DNA from: Candidatus Woesebacteria bacterium
GTDB taxonomy: Bacteria; Patescibacteriota; Microgenomatia; UBA8517
DNA length: 38,841 bases
Reading direction: 5' to 3'
NCBI GenBank assembly: GCA_016926185.1
Contig: JAFGPD010000019.1
Location: 1 to 38,841 of the forward strand
Under the pieces are notes generated by a model. It was not told the origin of the DNA, searched no databases, and saw nothing but the letters and a program-made list of their open reading frames with translations. Below, in pieces: positions 9,350-18,239 of this stretch. Numbering within the stretch: the first letter of the stretch is position 1; the number at the start of each line of letters is the position of its first letter. Made by a program: the position numbers and the translations under genes.

Positions 9350-10750
9350 ATGCTCAAAAAAAACTTTGTTTCCCTTGTGTTTTCTGCAAAAAAACTTCAG
9401 ATCCTTCAGTTAAATCCCTCGAAAAAAAAGGTAGAAAGATACCTGACAGCAGATATTCCTGAGGGATTAATTGTCGGCCATAAAGTACAAGATGTAGACA
9501 TCCTGGCAAAACTTATAAGTCAGGTATGGAAAAAAGCCAATATAAAAGAAAAGACTGTAGGTTTGGTAGTGCCTGAATTTTCTACATTCATAAAAACCCT
9601 TGATATGCCCAATTTAAGTGTAGAAGAGCTGGACGAGGCAATATCTTGGCAAGCTCACGATTATCTTCCTAAATCACCTGACTCGATGACAATGGATTGG
9701 CGTATAGCTAAAAAAGAAAAGGATAATGTTCAAGTACTTTTAGTTGCAATGGAAAAAGAACTTCTCAATGGTTATGTTAATGCTGTTGGCAAAGCAGGAC
9801 TATTCCCAGAGCTTGTTGAAACACCATCTCTTTCTTTGGTCAGGGCAAGTGATGTTAGTGTTTCAAACAAACTGATAATTTATGCATACTTTGAGGAGGT
9901 AATAGTAACGATCGCAGATAAAGAAAAGATAATTGTCAGCTCTGTAGTCGACACAAAAGATCCCAACGAGATAATTAGCACCATCAATAGGATCTTGGGG
10001 CATTACAAAGATATTAAAATTGAAAATGTCCTAATAGGAGGGTTTGGTATAGATCAGGTATTGATCGACGCATTATCAAAAGGATTAAAAAAGGAAATAA
10101 AGATATTGAACATCAAGGTTGGTGGAATATCTAATGAGGACACTCAAAATTATCTTATCCCCCTTTCTTTGCAATTTAAACCGCCTAGCGAACCAGCCGA
10201 TGAAAATACTGTTAACCTCCTTCCAAAAAGCATCATCGATGAGTATAAGAAAAAGCACGATGCTTTAAGATATTGGAGTTTGCTTATGTTATTGACATTT
10301 GTTGTATGGAGCTCGTTTTTGGCAACTTTGGGGGTTTATATATACTTTTTACAGCAGATTAGAGCATATGAACAAAAAACAAGCGCTAATCGTAATGTGA
10401 TAATCCAGACCCAGGATGCCAGACAAACAATAGGTGAGATCAATAAGGCTTCAAGCAGCGTGCTTAAAATAATGGACCTGAGCCTTGATCCCCAAGATAT
10501 TTTAAATAATATAAATAGCATCAAAAATGATGGCATATCGATCAGAAGATATAAAATGGAACTTGATAGGTATGAAATTGAGATCGAGGGAGTTTCACTG
10601 CAAAGATCTGACCTTATCGATTTTAAGAGCGATCTGGAGGATCTGGAACTGGTAGAAAAAGCCACTATTCCCATCTCGAGCTTTGAAGTGGAAAGTGATC
10701 TGAATTTTAATATGATACTGACATTGAATAAGAAGTTTAAAAAGCAATAA
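9350..10750 (+). CDS. PilM-PilN fusion protein (GspL-like architecture)
   Basis: N-terminal PilM actin-like ATPase region (SVEELDEAISWQAHDYLP...); then NLLPKSIIDEYKKK + TM + coiled periplasmic region typical of PilN, all in one frame. Confidence 0.85.
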   Translation: MLKKNFVSLVFSAKKLQILQLNPSKKKVERYLTADIPEGLIVGHKVQDVDILAKLISQVWKKANIKEKTVGLVVPEFSTFIKTLDMPNLSVEELDEAISWQAHDYLPKSPDSMTMDWRIAKKEKDNVQVLLVAMEKELLNGYVNAVGKAGLFPELVETPSLSLVRASDVSVSNKLIIYAYFEEVIVTIADKEKIIVSSVVDTKDPNEIISTINRILGHYKDIKIENVLIGGFGIDQVLIDALSKGLKKEIKILNIKVGGISNEDTQNYLIPLSLQFKPPSEPADENTVNLLPKSIIDEYKKKHDALRYWSLLMLLTFVVWSSFLATLGVYIYFLQQIRAYEQKTSANRNVIIQTQDARQTIGEINKASSSVLKIMDLSLDPQDILNNINSIKNDGISIRRYKMELDRYEIEIEGVSLQRSDLIDFKSDLEDLELVEKATIPISSFEVESDLNFNMILTLNKKFKKQ

Positions 10751-10754
10751 ACTG

Positions 10755-11378
10755 ATGTCAAAAAAAGGTGATAAAAATAAAAAAGAAAAAAGTATGAGTG
10801 ATGTTAGTGATCAAAAACAGGAAAAATCAAAAATGATCAAAAATACATTAAAGAAGAAAAAAAATAGATTTTCAAAGATCTATATGTTTATCATAACGGA
10901 CATTATTGTCTTTGCACTTCTTTTCTTTTTTTTGGGTTTGGTAAGAAAAAAAGCAGTAGCGTTGAATGGATTGATCAACACTTATCAAAATGCCCAAAGA
11001 AGCAGTCAGGTTAACTTTGCAGATCTTGAGATAAAATCAAATAAAGAAAAGGCTGATAAAATAGTTGAACTTTTTCCTAATGAAAAGAAATTCCTGGAAT
11101 TTATAAAGATAATTGAGGAAAAAAGCGGAGATGGAGGTTCAGTTGTCAATTTCACTTTTGCCACGAAAGAACCTGTTCGAGATTCGACCACACGGCTTGG
11201 TATTCCAGTTGTTGTTAATTTTAAGGGCAGTTGGGGACAGATAGACAAGGATCTAAGAGATATTCAATCTGCTCCATTTCTTTTTCGTCCAATTACGATT
11301 GAGGCGAAAAATACCGCTGAAGAAGGTGTGGTAGAGTTAATGTACGGCGGATTTTTATATATAGATGAAAGTTTCTAA
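10755..11378 (+). CDS. pilO: PilO-like type IV pilus assembly protein
   Basis: Basic N-terminus, one TM, coiled coil, compact C-terminal domain; directly after pilMN. Confidence 0.65.
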   Translation: MSKKGDKNKKEKSMSDVSDQKQEKSKMIKNTLKKKKNRFSKIYMFIITDIIVFALLFFFLGLVRKKAVALNGLINTYQNAQRSSQVNFADLEIKSNKEKADKIVELFPNEKKFLEFIKIIEEKSGDGGSVVNFTFATKEPVRDSTTRLGIPVVVNFKGSWGQIDKDLRDIQSAPFLFRPITIEAKNTAEEGVVELMYGGFLYIDESF

Positions 11379-11667
11379 TAGCAAATTTTATGTTTTAGGA
11401 TTTTTTTCCCTTGTGATGATGGGTGGTGTTGTGGTTTATTCTTTCAGAACTTTATTTGAGTCTTTGGGTACAGCATTTACTGTAGACACACAAATTCCTG
11501 AATCTGAATTGAGGATCAACCGGCAGAATTTAGAAAAAGCATACAATATGATCTATGATTCTGAACCTACAAAGTTAAATTTAGATGATTTTGTCAATAG
11601 ATCTCCGGCGGAGACAGAAAAAAATGATGATAGTACATCGGAAATAGATAATGAACTATCTGATTAG
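11365..11667 (+). CDS. Small single-TM protein in pilus operon (possible PilP-position protein)
   Basis: Overlaps pilO by 14 nt; N-terminal TM. Confidence 0.55.
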   Translation: MKVSNSKFYVLGFFSLVMMGGVVVYSFRTLFESLGTAFTVDTQIPESELRINRQNLEKAYNMIYDSEPTKLNLDDFVNRSPAETEKNDDSTSEIDNELSD

Positions 11668-11674
11668 TGTAGAA

Positions 11675-11680
11675 TATAAT
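11675..11680 (+). promoter_or_regulatory. Candidate -10 box for leaderless transcription of the pilin-like gene
   Basis: TATAAT-agattt-ATG(11687). Confidence 0.5.
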
Positions 11681-11686
11681 AGATTT

Positions 11687-12148
11687 ATGAAAAGAAAATA
11701 TATAAGAGGTTTTACAATGATTGAACTTCTGATCACGATGGCTTTGATTGCGATATTGGCTACGGTTGTCGTGTTTTTAATAAATCCTGCACAGATGCTG
11801 GCACGAGCCAGAGATACACAAAGGCAAAGCGATCTTGTCGCAATTCTCTCATCTATCTACCAATACTCTGCAGAGCATAGCGGAGCATTACCTGATACTG
11901 ATGGTGATCCCTTGACAAGCAATTTCCCTAATAGCCCAACTTGTATTGGTACCGGAGTTGGTTGTTATGATCTTGGTTCAGCTGGAGATGCGGGTGAAAC
12001 AATGGTGCCTGTTTATATGGCTGCGATGCCAATGGACCCAAGAACTGGAACAAGTGCCAATACGGGGTATTTAATTTATATTGATGCAAACGATCGTTTA
12101 GTTGCATCTGCTTCAGGTGAAACAAGAGAGATAAATTTAACAAGGTGA
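11687..12148 (+). CDS. Type IV prepilin (major-pilin-like; start revised to 11687)
   Basis: MKRKYIRGFTMIELLITMALIAILATVVVFLINPAQMLARARDTQRQSDL: canonical G|FTMIELL prepilin signal and pseudopilin-like extension. Confidence 0.9.
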   Translation: MKRKYIRGFTMIELLITMALIAILATVVVFLINPAQMLARARDTQRQSDLVAILSSIYQYSAEHSGALPDTDGDPLTSNFPNSPTCIGTGVGCYDLGSAGDAGETMVPVYMAAMPMDPRTGTSANTGYLIYIDANDRLVASASGETREINLTR

Positions 12149-12167
12149 TAATTTTTTGAGAAAATCA

Positions 12168-12173
12168 TATATT
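12168..12173 (+). promoter_or_regulatory. Candidate -10 box (leaderless) for histidine kinase
   Basis: TATATT-actgca-ATG(12180). Confidence 0.35.
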
Positions 12174-12179
12174 ACTGCA

Positions 12180-12974
12180 ATGGATGAAAGCAATTTGAGT
12201 CTAAAAGAGGAAAATAGGAAATTAAGAAAAATTTTAAAAGAGACCAAGGACGAACTCAGGTCAGTCAGTGATCGTTTGAACACCATCGATAGACAAAAAG
12301 ATGAGTTTATTTCTATGGCTGCCCATGAACTCCGTGCGCCCACTACCGCTATAAAGGGTTATTTGTCAATGATGTTAAATGGTGATGCTGGAGATATTTC
12401 GGAAAGAGTGCGGGGTTATCTTGCTGACGCTCAGGCAACAAACGACAGGCTGATAAGACTTGTTAATAATATGATCAATGTTTCAAGGATAGAAGAAGGT
12501 AAGATCACTTACCAGATAGATGATGTCAAACTTTCTGCTCTAGCAGGTGCAGTATACTCGGATTTTAAATTCGAAGCTGAAAGAAAAAAACTAGGATTTT
12601 CGACTGAGATTCAGGAAAATGTGAATGATCTAGTCAAAGTAGATCCTGACAGGATCAGGGAAGTGGTAGCAAACATGGTTAGCAATGCAATTAAATATAC
12701 AAACGAAGGTTTTGTCAAAATAAAAGTCCTTGATTCCAGCGGAGGGATGGTGAGGCTGGAAGTGGTTGATAGCGGTCCCGGTATTTCAGAGGAAGAGCAG
12801 TCTAAGATCTTTCGTAAATTTTACCGGGTAAAATCTGCAGTAGGCAAGACAATTGGTACAGGTTTGGGGTTGTATATATCAAAACTGATCATAAAGTCTT
12901 TTGATGGTGAGATAGGTGTAGATTCAAGAATGGGTTCGGGTAGCACTTTCTGGTTTGAGCTACCAAGGCAATAG
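12180..12974 (+). CDS. Soluble sensor histidine kinase (HisKA-HATPase; track start at 12156 is a TTG)
   Basis: QKDEFISMAAHELRAPTTAIKGYL H-box; N box VSNAIKYTNEG; G boxes. Confidence 0.93.
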   Translation: MDESNLSLKEENRKLRKILKETKDELRSVSDRLNTIDRQKDEFISMAAHELRAPTTAIKGYLSMMLNGDAGDISERVRGYLADAQATNDRLIRLVNNMINVSRIEEGKITYQIDDVKLSALAGAVYSDFKFEAERKKLGFSTEIQENVNDLVKVDPDRIREVVANMVSNAIKYTNEGFVKIKVLDSSGGMVRLEVVDSGPGISEEEQSKIFRKFYRVKSAVGKTIGTGLGLYISKLIIKSFDGEIGVDSRMGSGSTFWFELPRQ

Positions 12975-13007
12975 AAGATTCATTCATTGTTGAGGAAAAG
13001 TATTTTT

Positions 13008-13391
13008 ATGGATAAAGAAAAAAAGAAAATCATTTTTATTGAAGACGATCCGGTTCTCTCGAAAATGTATAAGATAAAACTGGAGGATGCTGGCTATGAG
13101 GTGCTCATTGCCGAGAACGGTAAAATAGGTTTGGAAGAAATTCTAAAGGGAGATGTGGACCTTATTCTTCTGGATATCATGATGCCTCAGCTTTCCGGTA
13201 TGGACATGCTTTCAAAGTTAAGAGAGAACGAAAGTTATCAGGATCTTCCTGTTTTGATAATTACCAATCTTACAAGTGATAAAGACCGGCAACGTGCTAA
13301 AGAGCTAGATGTGGCAGAATATTTGATGAAGGCGGATCTCACGCCCACACAGCTTCTGGACAAAGTGAATGGGATCCTTGTTAGAGGCTGA
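13008..13391 (+). CDS. REC-only response regulator (CheY-like); start revised to ATG 13008
   Basis: IIFIEDDPVLSKMY...DLILLDIMMPQLSG...LIITN; GAGGAAAAG upstream as possible SD. Confidence 0.92.
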   Translation: MDKEKKKIIFIEDDPVLSKMYKIKLEDAGYEVLIAENGKIGLEEILKGDVDLILLDIMMPQLSGMDMLSKLRENESYQDLPVLIITNLTSDKDRQRAKELDVAEYLMKADLTPTQLLDKVNGILVRG

Positions 13392-14024
13392 TCATCTTCG
13401 CATCTGGGTTAATACGAATATTATACCTACTATTACTATCAAAGAAATACCAATAACTATTCCAGCTCTTCTTAATCCTGTTACCAATCTATTGCTATCG
13501 AGGGACCTTGAAGGTTGCTGGTTGGGGGTTGGAGTTTTAACGGCTTGTGTAGGGGTTTTTTCCTGTTCCTCTTCTCCTCCGACGTCAATGATCTCTCCCG
13601 GTCGTGGTTCGTCAAGGAAATTGATTCTTTCAACGTTGCCCATCATAACTGTCGGACCTTCAGGTTCTTGTGCGCGCTGGTTCACCTCTGTTGTTACAAA
13701 AATTGAGGAGAAAGGTGTTTTTGTATTGAAAGATGCCCGTCCGAGACCAAGCTCGCCCAGTTTGATAGGTTTATTTCCTTCTAATGGATCTGCCCATGCT
13801 ACATATCTGAATATATTATCTCCTGCGGGGTATATAAGGTTCCTGCAAGTAACAAGGATGTTATATTTCCAGTCCATCATTTGAATTGACACCGCGTAAC
13901 ACCGATAATCCTCCGATGTTATTGACTCAAGTTCTATTGTCCCTTCAGAAGCATTGATTTTAGTGGCGCTAAAGACAAAAATAAACAAAAAAACCAGAAG
14001 TATTTTAAGACAGCTTTTGATCAT
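13392..14024 (-). CDS. Secreted protein with signal peptide, Thr/Pro linker and C-terminal TM
   Basis: MIKSCLKILLVFLFIFVFSATKINAS signal; TPTQAVKTPTPNQQPS linker; C-terminal AGIVIGISLIVIVGIIFVLTQMRR. Confidence 0.75.
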   Translation of the reverse strand: MIKSCLKILLVFLFIFVFSATKINASEGTIELESITSEDYRCYAVSIQMMDWKYNILVTCRNLIYPAGDNIFRYVAWADPLEGNKPIKLGELGLGRASFNTKTPFSSIFVTTEVNQRAQEPEGPTVMMGNVERINFLDEPRPGEIIDVGGEEEQEKTPTQAVKTPTPNQQPSRSLDSNRLVTGLRRAGIVIGISLIVIVGIIFVLTQMRR

Positions 14025-14030
14025 AATTTC

Positions 14031-14036
14031 ATTATA
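14031..14036 (-). promoter_or_regulatory. Candidate -10 box (leaderless) for the 13392-14024 gene
   Basis: Minus strand: TATAAT-gaaatt-ATG. Confidence 0.5.
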
Positions 14037-14254
14037 ACAGATTAATTTTTGTTATTACCAAGGTATGTTTGATTATAGATTGTCTTTTCGAATATTTTAT
14101 CCGTTAGTTTATCAGTAACTTTTCAAATTTTACAGTTGACTTTGTAAGGTAATTAAACTTTTCAAAAAAGTCTCAAGTTTTATGTTGATATTATTAGATT
14201 TGATATTGCTGAAAAACTAATTTATTATTAATCTTGTATAATAAAAACATTGAA

Positions 14255-14731
14255 ATGGCTGCTCAACAAACTGAACAAAATTCACAATCTGACCCGACAG
14301 CAGTGAACAATCCTTCCCAAGGAAATTCACTTCCCGCACAGCCTGTTGAGCAAACTGCTGGTCTGCCTCGGATACTGATTGTAGAAGATGATCCTATTCT
14401 GGGGAGAATGTATTCAGAGAAATTTAAAAGTGAAGGCTATGAAGTGATTTCTGCACAGGATGGAGAGGCTGGTCTTCAGAAGGCAAAGGAAGGTAATATT
14501 GATATGATACTTCTTGATGTAATGCTTCCCAGAATGAGCGGGATAGATCTATTGGAGCAGCTAAGGAAAGATGATAACGCAAAAGATACAAAGGTGATCG
14601 CGCTTACAAATCTCGCTGATCAGAGCGAAAAGGACCGTGCAATAGCATTAGGAGTGAAGGATTATTTGGTAAAAGCGATGCAAACCCCTGAACAAGTTGT
14701 TACGAAAGTTAATAGTTTGCTTGGAAGATAA
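14255..14731 (+). CDS. REC-only response regulator with disordered N-terminal tail (start revised to 14255)
   Basis: RILIVEDDPILGRMY...DMILLDVMLPRMSGIDLL...IALTNL; the track's TTG start lies next to a TATAAT at 14237-14242. Confidence 0.92.
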   Translation: MAAQQTEQNSQSDPTAVNNPSQGNSLPAQPVEQTAGLPRILIVEDDPILGRMYSEKFKSEGYEVISAQDGEAGLQKAKEGNIDMILLDVMLPRMSGIDLLEQLRKDDNAKDTKVIALTNLADQSEKDRAIALGVKDYLVKAMQTPEQVVTKVNSLLGR

Positions 14732-14757
14732 AACTATTCTTCGGTCTTTAGTTTATT

Positions 14758-15000
14758 ATGCATGGTTTTGATACCAGTTTAAGTGAATTTCTGACTACAG
14801 CCGTTTTCATTGGTTTTCTAACAGTGACCACACTTTTCGTGGGTTTTAACTTCAAAATTTTCAAATTTGTTTTTAAAGACAATGTCAAAAAATATTGGTG
14901 GCTATTTCTGATCACTGCCCTGATACCGCTTTTTCTTTTTCTTACAATATCAACTTACATATTAGATCTAAAGATAAGCCAGTCGGTGAGATTTATATAA
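14758..15000 (+). CDS. Small membrane protein, two TM helices
   Basis: ORF with two hydrophobic segments, no overlap. Confidence 0.5.
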   Translation: MHGFDTSLSEFLTTAVFIGFLTVTTLFVGFNFKIFKFVFKDNVKKYWWLFLITALIPLFLFLTISTYILDLKISQSVRFI

Positions 15001-15112
15001 GCGTAAGGAAATTCCCACCTGATCTTTTTAAAGCACAATCTTACTTAATAGTTCTTCTGGTTTTTTAGTTTGAAGGTCAGTGATTGTAAGTTAGTGCTAA
15101 AATGAAAATAGA

Positions 15113-15379
15113 GTGAAGGTTATTTACACAATATTGTTTGTTTTTTTCATTTTAACTGTTTTTATTGGTCTGATAAATCTGGCTTCAATGTTTGATGAAG
15201 AGAGCTGTGTTTGTATGAATGAGACAAACCGCTGCATGCTTTACTCTGAGGTTAAAGACCCAAAAAGAAAGATTGATTACAAGAGGGTGTGTGGAAAAAG
15301 CACTTGTAAGTATTTCTTTGGGAGCTGTTACAAACTGCACAGGTTTTTGGATATCACCTATGTGATTAGGGGTCGGTGA
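15113..15379 (+). CDS. Small secreted/membrane cysteine-rich protein
   Basis: N-terminal TM/signal; CVCMNETNRCM...CGKSTCKYFFGSC. Confidence 0.5.
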   Translation: MKVIYTILFVFFILTVFIGLINLASMFDEESCVCMNETNRCMLYSEVKDPKRKIDYKRVCGKSTCKYFFGSCYKLHRFLDITYVIRGR

Positions 15380-15380
15380 T

Positions 15381-16043
15381 TCAGGCTCTTTCTAAAATTG
15401 AAGGATAATCATTTCTTGGACTATTTACTTTTTTCGAAATTTTGTGAGCTGTCATTGGTTTGGCAGAATAAGGTTTTAGAACTTTCAGTAAATCATTCAA
15501 AGAAGCGCTTGAATTTAACCATAAGTCCTCATTTTCTTCCTGAAGTATCACTGGCATTCTGTTGTGAATTTTTGCAACGAGGGAATTTGGTTTAGTTGTT
15601 AAGATCGCAAATGTGAATATCTCCTTGCCTTCTGCATCCTTTAAAATGATATAAATACCGGCAAAAGAAAAGATCTTATGATCTTTAAAGCGGATGTAGT
15701 AAGGGATTTTTTCTTCTTTTTCATCTAACTTTATCTTTTTCCACTCAAAGAACCCGTCGCTTGGAATTAGGCAGCGATCTTTGAAAAGAATATTTTTAAA
15801 ATATGGTTTTTCCTTCACTGTTTCTGAACGGATATTTATTAGACTGAGTTTTTTGTCTTTGCCCCAATGAGGTACAAATCCCCATTTCATCATAGTTATT
15901 TTATTAGGGGAATTTCTTGTGATAGTTGGAAGATATTGAGCAGGGGCAATATTATAACTTGGTTCAATCTTCTTAATATCGTTGACTGTTTTGAATCTTT
16001 TTTTAAGTTTTTCAGGTTGGGTGAGAGTGTATCTTCCGCACAT
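15381..16043 (-). CDS. SRAP domain protein (YedK/HMCES family; abasic-site DNA-protein crosslink)
   Basis: MCGRYTLTQPEKL N-terminus (catalytic Cys2), IRSETVKEKPYFKN, RCLIPSDGFFEWKK, HNRMPVIL motifs. Confidence 0.95.
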   Translation of the reverse strand: MCGRYTLTQPEKLKKRFKTVNDIKKIEPSYNIAPAQYLPTITRNSPNKITMMKWGFVPHWGKDKKLSLINIRSETVKEKPYFKNILFKDRCLIPSDGFFEWKKIKLDEKEEKIPYYIRFKDHKIFSFAGIYIILKDAEGKEIFTFAILTTKPNSLVAKIHNRMPVILQEENEDLWLNSSASLNDLLKVLKPYSAKPMTAHKISKKVNSPRNDYPSILERA

Positions 16044-16051
16044 TAATTGCT

Positions 16052-16057
16052 ATTATA
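16052..16057 (-). promoter_or_regulatory. Candidate -10 box for SRAP gene
   Basis: Minus strand TATAAT-8 nt-ATG. Confidence 0.4.
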
Positions 16058-16091
16058 CTTTATTGGTTTGACCTTTATCGGTTTGAGGAAA

Positions 16092-16097
16092 TACAAT
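16092..16097 (+). promoter_or_regulatory. Candidate -10 box (leaderless) for Cys-repeat protein
   Basis: TACAAT-gaatta-ATG(16104). Confidence 0.4.
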
Positions 16098-16103
16098 GAA
16101 TTA

Positions 16104-18239
16104 ATGAGCTTTAAGAATTTATTTAAGTATTTTTTCTATACAACCTCGGTGCTTATCGGGATCTTGATCTTTACAAGTTTTTTCGAATTCATTTTCGTAA
16201 ATAGGGTGGGACTATCTAACAGATCAGTTAAAGGAACTAGTATTTACCTGGCACAAGCTACATGTCAACCACCCGTAGAAGGTTGTGGAAGCAGTCACTA
16301 TTGGGATTTTAGTACATGTTCTTGTGTCTATGACGGATCCTGTGTAGAGCCGGTTTCCGGTTGCGGCTCAGATTATTATTGGGATCACACTGATTGTGTC
16401 TGTGTACCCTACGAAAGTGGAGGAAGTAGTTGTCAGGAACCTGTTACAGGGTGTGGTACAGGATTCGAATGGGATAGTACCGCTTGTACATGTGTGTATT
16501 TAGGAAACTGTTCAGAACCCAGTAGCGGGTGTGGAGCTGATCATTATTGGGATAGTGCCAGTTGCAGTTGTGTTTATTCCGGGACGACTTGTTCGGAACC
16601 AACGGGAGGGTGTGCTAGCAATCATTATTGGGATCAACCATCTTGTTCATGTTTGTACGACGGATCTTGTGGCAGTTCTGCCGGTTCTTGTACAAATGGA
16701 TATTATGATTACGAAACCTGTTCCTGTGTTTATGATTGTACAGAACCTGCAGGTGGCTGTGGAGCAGGTTTTTTCTGGGATGCAAATAAATGTTATTGCG
16801 CTCCCGAGTCAGGGACTAATTGCTATGAACCAATTGGTGGTTGTGGGACAGATTGGTATTGGGATTATGAACTCTGTGAGTGTGTGTCAAATACTTCAGG
16901 GTCTTCAACTGATACAACATTTACACCAACACCTACCACGGTAACATACACAGAGACGAACTCCACATTTGACAGGTTGGCATATGAGTCAGAGACGATC
17001 ATAGGCTGTATAAAAGATAAACTGACAAGTAGTGAATATCAGACCTTTCGCTATAAAATTGCTGATTCTGAAACAGAAAGACAATATATCCAAACTCTTA
17101 GTGAAAAGATCAGGTTTTGCTGGACTCAACATGTAGACCTGTCGAATGATAGTCCACAAGAAGCCTTGTCCTCCACAAGAAACACAATCGAAAACGAGTC
17201 CTGTCTGATCCGTGTAATCGGTGAAGCCGCTTATAAAGACATATATCAAGGTTTAAGAGAGCCAACTGACAGGGAAAGGCTGGCTTTCAAAGGCTGTTAC
17301 GAAACAAAGACATACCGCAAGGTTACTTACAAAACTGATGAGGAAGAGATTGATGACACTGTACATCAATGTCTGAAGACTTCGTTGGGTGATGCTGTGT
17401 ACACAAAAGTGGTAGATGGTCAAAGTCAGCCGACTTCAGTGCAGCTTAAAAAAATTAATGCCTGTTTTGGTGTTGTTGCACAGCCATTCGATGAAGGTTC
17501 GACCTATAAAGCTCCGGACAAGGTCGTAGCTTGTCTTCAGTCCGCTTTAGGAAAAACTGTTTTTAGTCAGATCAACTCAGGCAAAAGAGTACCAACTACG
17601 CAAGAGAGAGAAAAAAGCAAAGCTTGTTTCAATGGTGTCAATCCACTGCAGAAAAAATTTCTGCCACCTCCTGTTGAGGAAGTTCCTTTTTTGGACGAAG
17701 AACCCGGGTTGGTAAAAGTTGCAGTTGCCAATCAAGTTAAAAAGAAGGTGAAAAACAAGGAAGTCGGCGGAGCAGTAGTTCTTTCTGGTAATGGTCCACC
17801 CAACTCTACGGTTAACATTTATATTTATTCAGATCCAATCGTAGTTACGACAGAAACTGACGAGAATGGGGATTGGGTATATGAGCTTAAAAATCCGATC
17901 GATGGTGAAAAGCATATCGCGTATGCAACTGTTAGGAACAGTGAAGGCAGGGTGGTAAGGTCATCTGTTTTTGATTTTACTGTGGTTGCTGCAGACACAG
18001 ATTCCGTTCAGGCTCTTTTGGACGAGTCAAAGTCTTCTGATGCGCAGAAAAAGTTTGTGAAGTCTGCAACCATAATGGTTGCTATTGCTTCTTTGGTAGT
18101 AATAATAATCGGAATTATTGTTTATCTAAAAAATGCAAAGCTTTTAAAAGAAGCCGCAGAAAAGGCTTCCGGTCAGTCAGCGGGTGTTACCTCTGACGGG
18201 AAGAGTGAAGGAGAGAGTGGTTCCGGTCCCGTAAATTGA
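16104..18239 (+). CDS. Secreted/membrane-anchored protein: 8 four-Cys repeats, 4 helical paired-Cys repeats, Ig-like domain, C-terminal TM (start revised to 16104)
   Basis: N-terminal signal/TM; repeats 'C.EP..GCG..YYWD...C.CVY'; repeats 'CL...LG...Y..I..G...PT..ER.....C'; GNGPPNSTVNIYIYSDPIVVTTETDENGDWVYEL Ig-like; VIIIGIIVYLKNAK TM. Confidence 0.85.
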   Translation: MSFKNLFKYFFYTTSVLIGILIFTSFFEFIFVNRVGLSNRSVKGTSIYLAQATCQPPVEGCGSSHYWDFSTCSCVYDGSCVEPVSGCGSDYYWDHTDCVCVPYESGGSSCQEPVTGCGTGFEWDSTACTCVYLGNCSEPSSGCGADHYWDSASCSCVYSGTTCSEPTGGCASNHYWDQPSCSCLYDGSCGSSAGSCTNGYYDYETCSCVYDCTEPAGGCGAGFFWDANKCYCAPESGTNCYEPIGGCGTDWYWDYELCECVSNTSGSSTDTTFTPTPTTVTYTETNSTFDRLAYESETIIGCIKDKLTSSEYQTFRYKIADSETERQYIQTLSEKIRFCWTQHVDLSNDSPQEALSSTRNTIENESCLIRVIGEAAYKDIYQGLREPTDRERLAFKGCYETKTYRKVTYKTDEEEIDDTVHQCLKTSLGDAVYTKVVDGQSQPTSVQLKKINACFGVVAQPFDEGSTYKAPDKVVACLQSALGKTVFSQINSGKRVPTTQEREKSKACFNGVNPLQKKFLPPPVEEVPFLDEEPGLVKVAVANQVKKKVKNKEVGGAVVLSGNGPPNSTVNIYIYSDPIVVTTETDENGDWVYELKNPIDGEKHIAYATVRNSEGRVVRSSVFDFTVVAADTDSVQALLDESKSSDAQKKFVKSATIMVAIASLVVIIIGIIVYLKNAKLLKEAAEKASGQSAGVTSDGKSEGESGSGPVN
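16263..16892 (+). repeat. Eight tandem ~25-30 aa cysteine-rich repeats within the CDS
   Basis: CQPPVEGCGSSHYWDFSTCSCVYDGS / CVEPVSGCGSDYYWDHTDCVCVPY / CQEPVTGCGTGFEWDSTACTCVYLGN / CSEPSSGCGADHYWDSASCSCVYSG / CSEPTGGCASNHYWDQPSCSCLYDGS / CGSSAGSCTNGYYDYETCSCVYD / CTEPAGGCGAGFFWDANKCYCAP / CYEPIGGCGTDWYWDYELCECVS. Confidence 0.95.
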
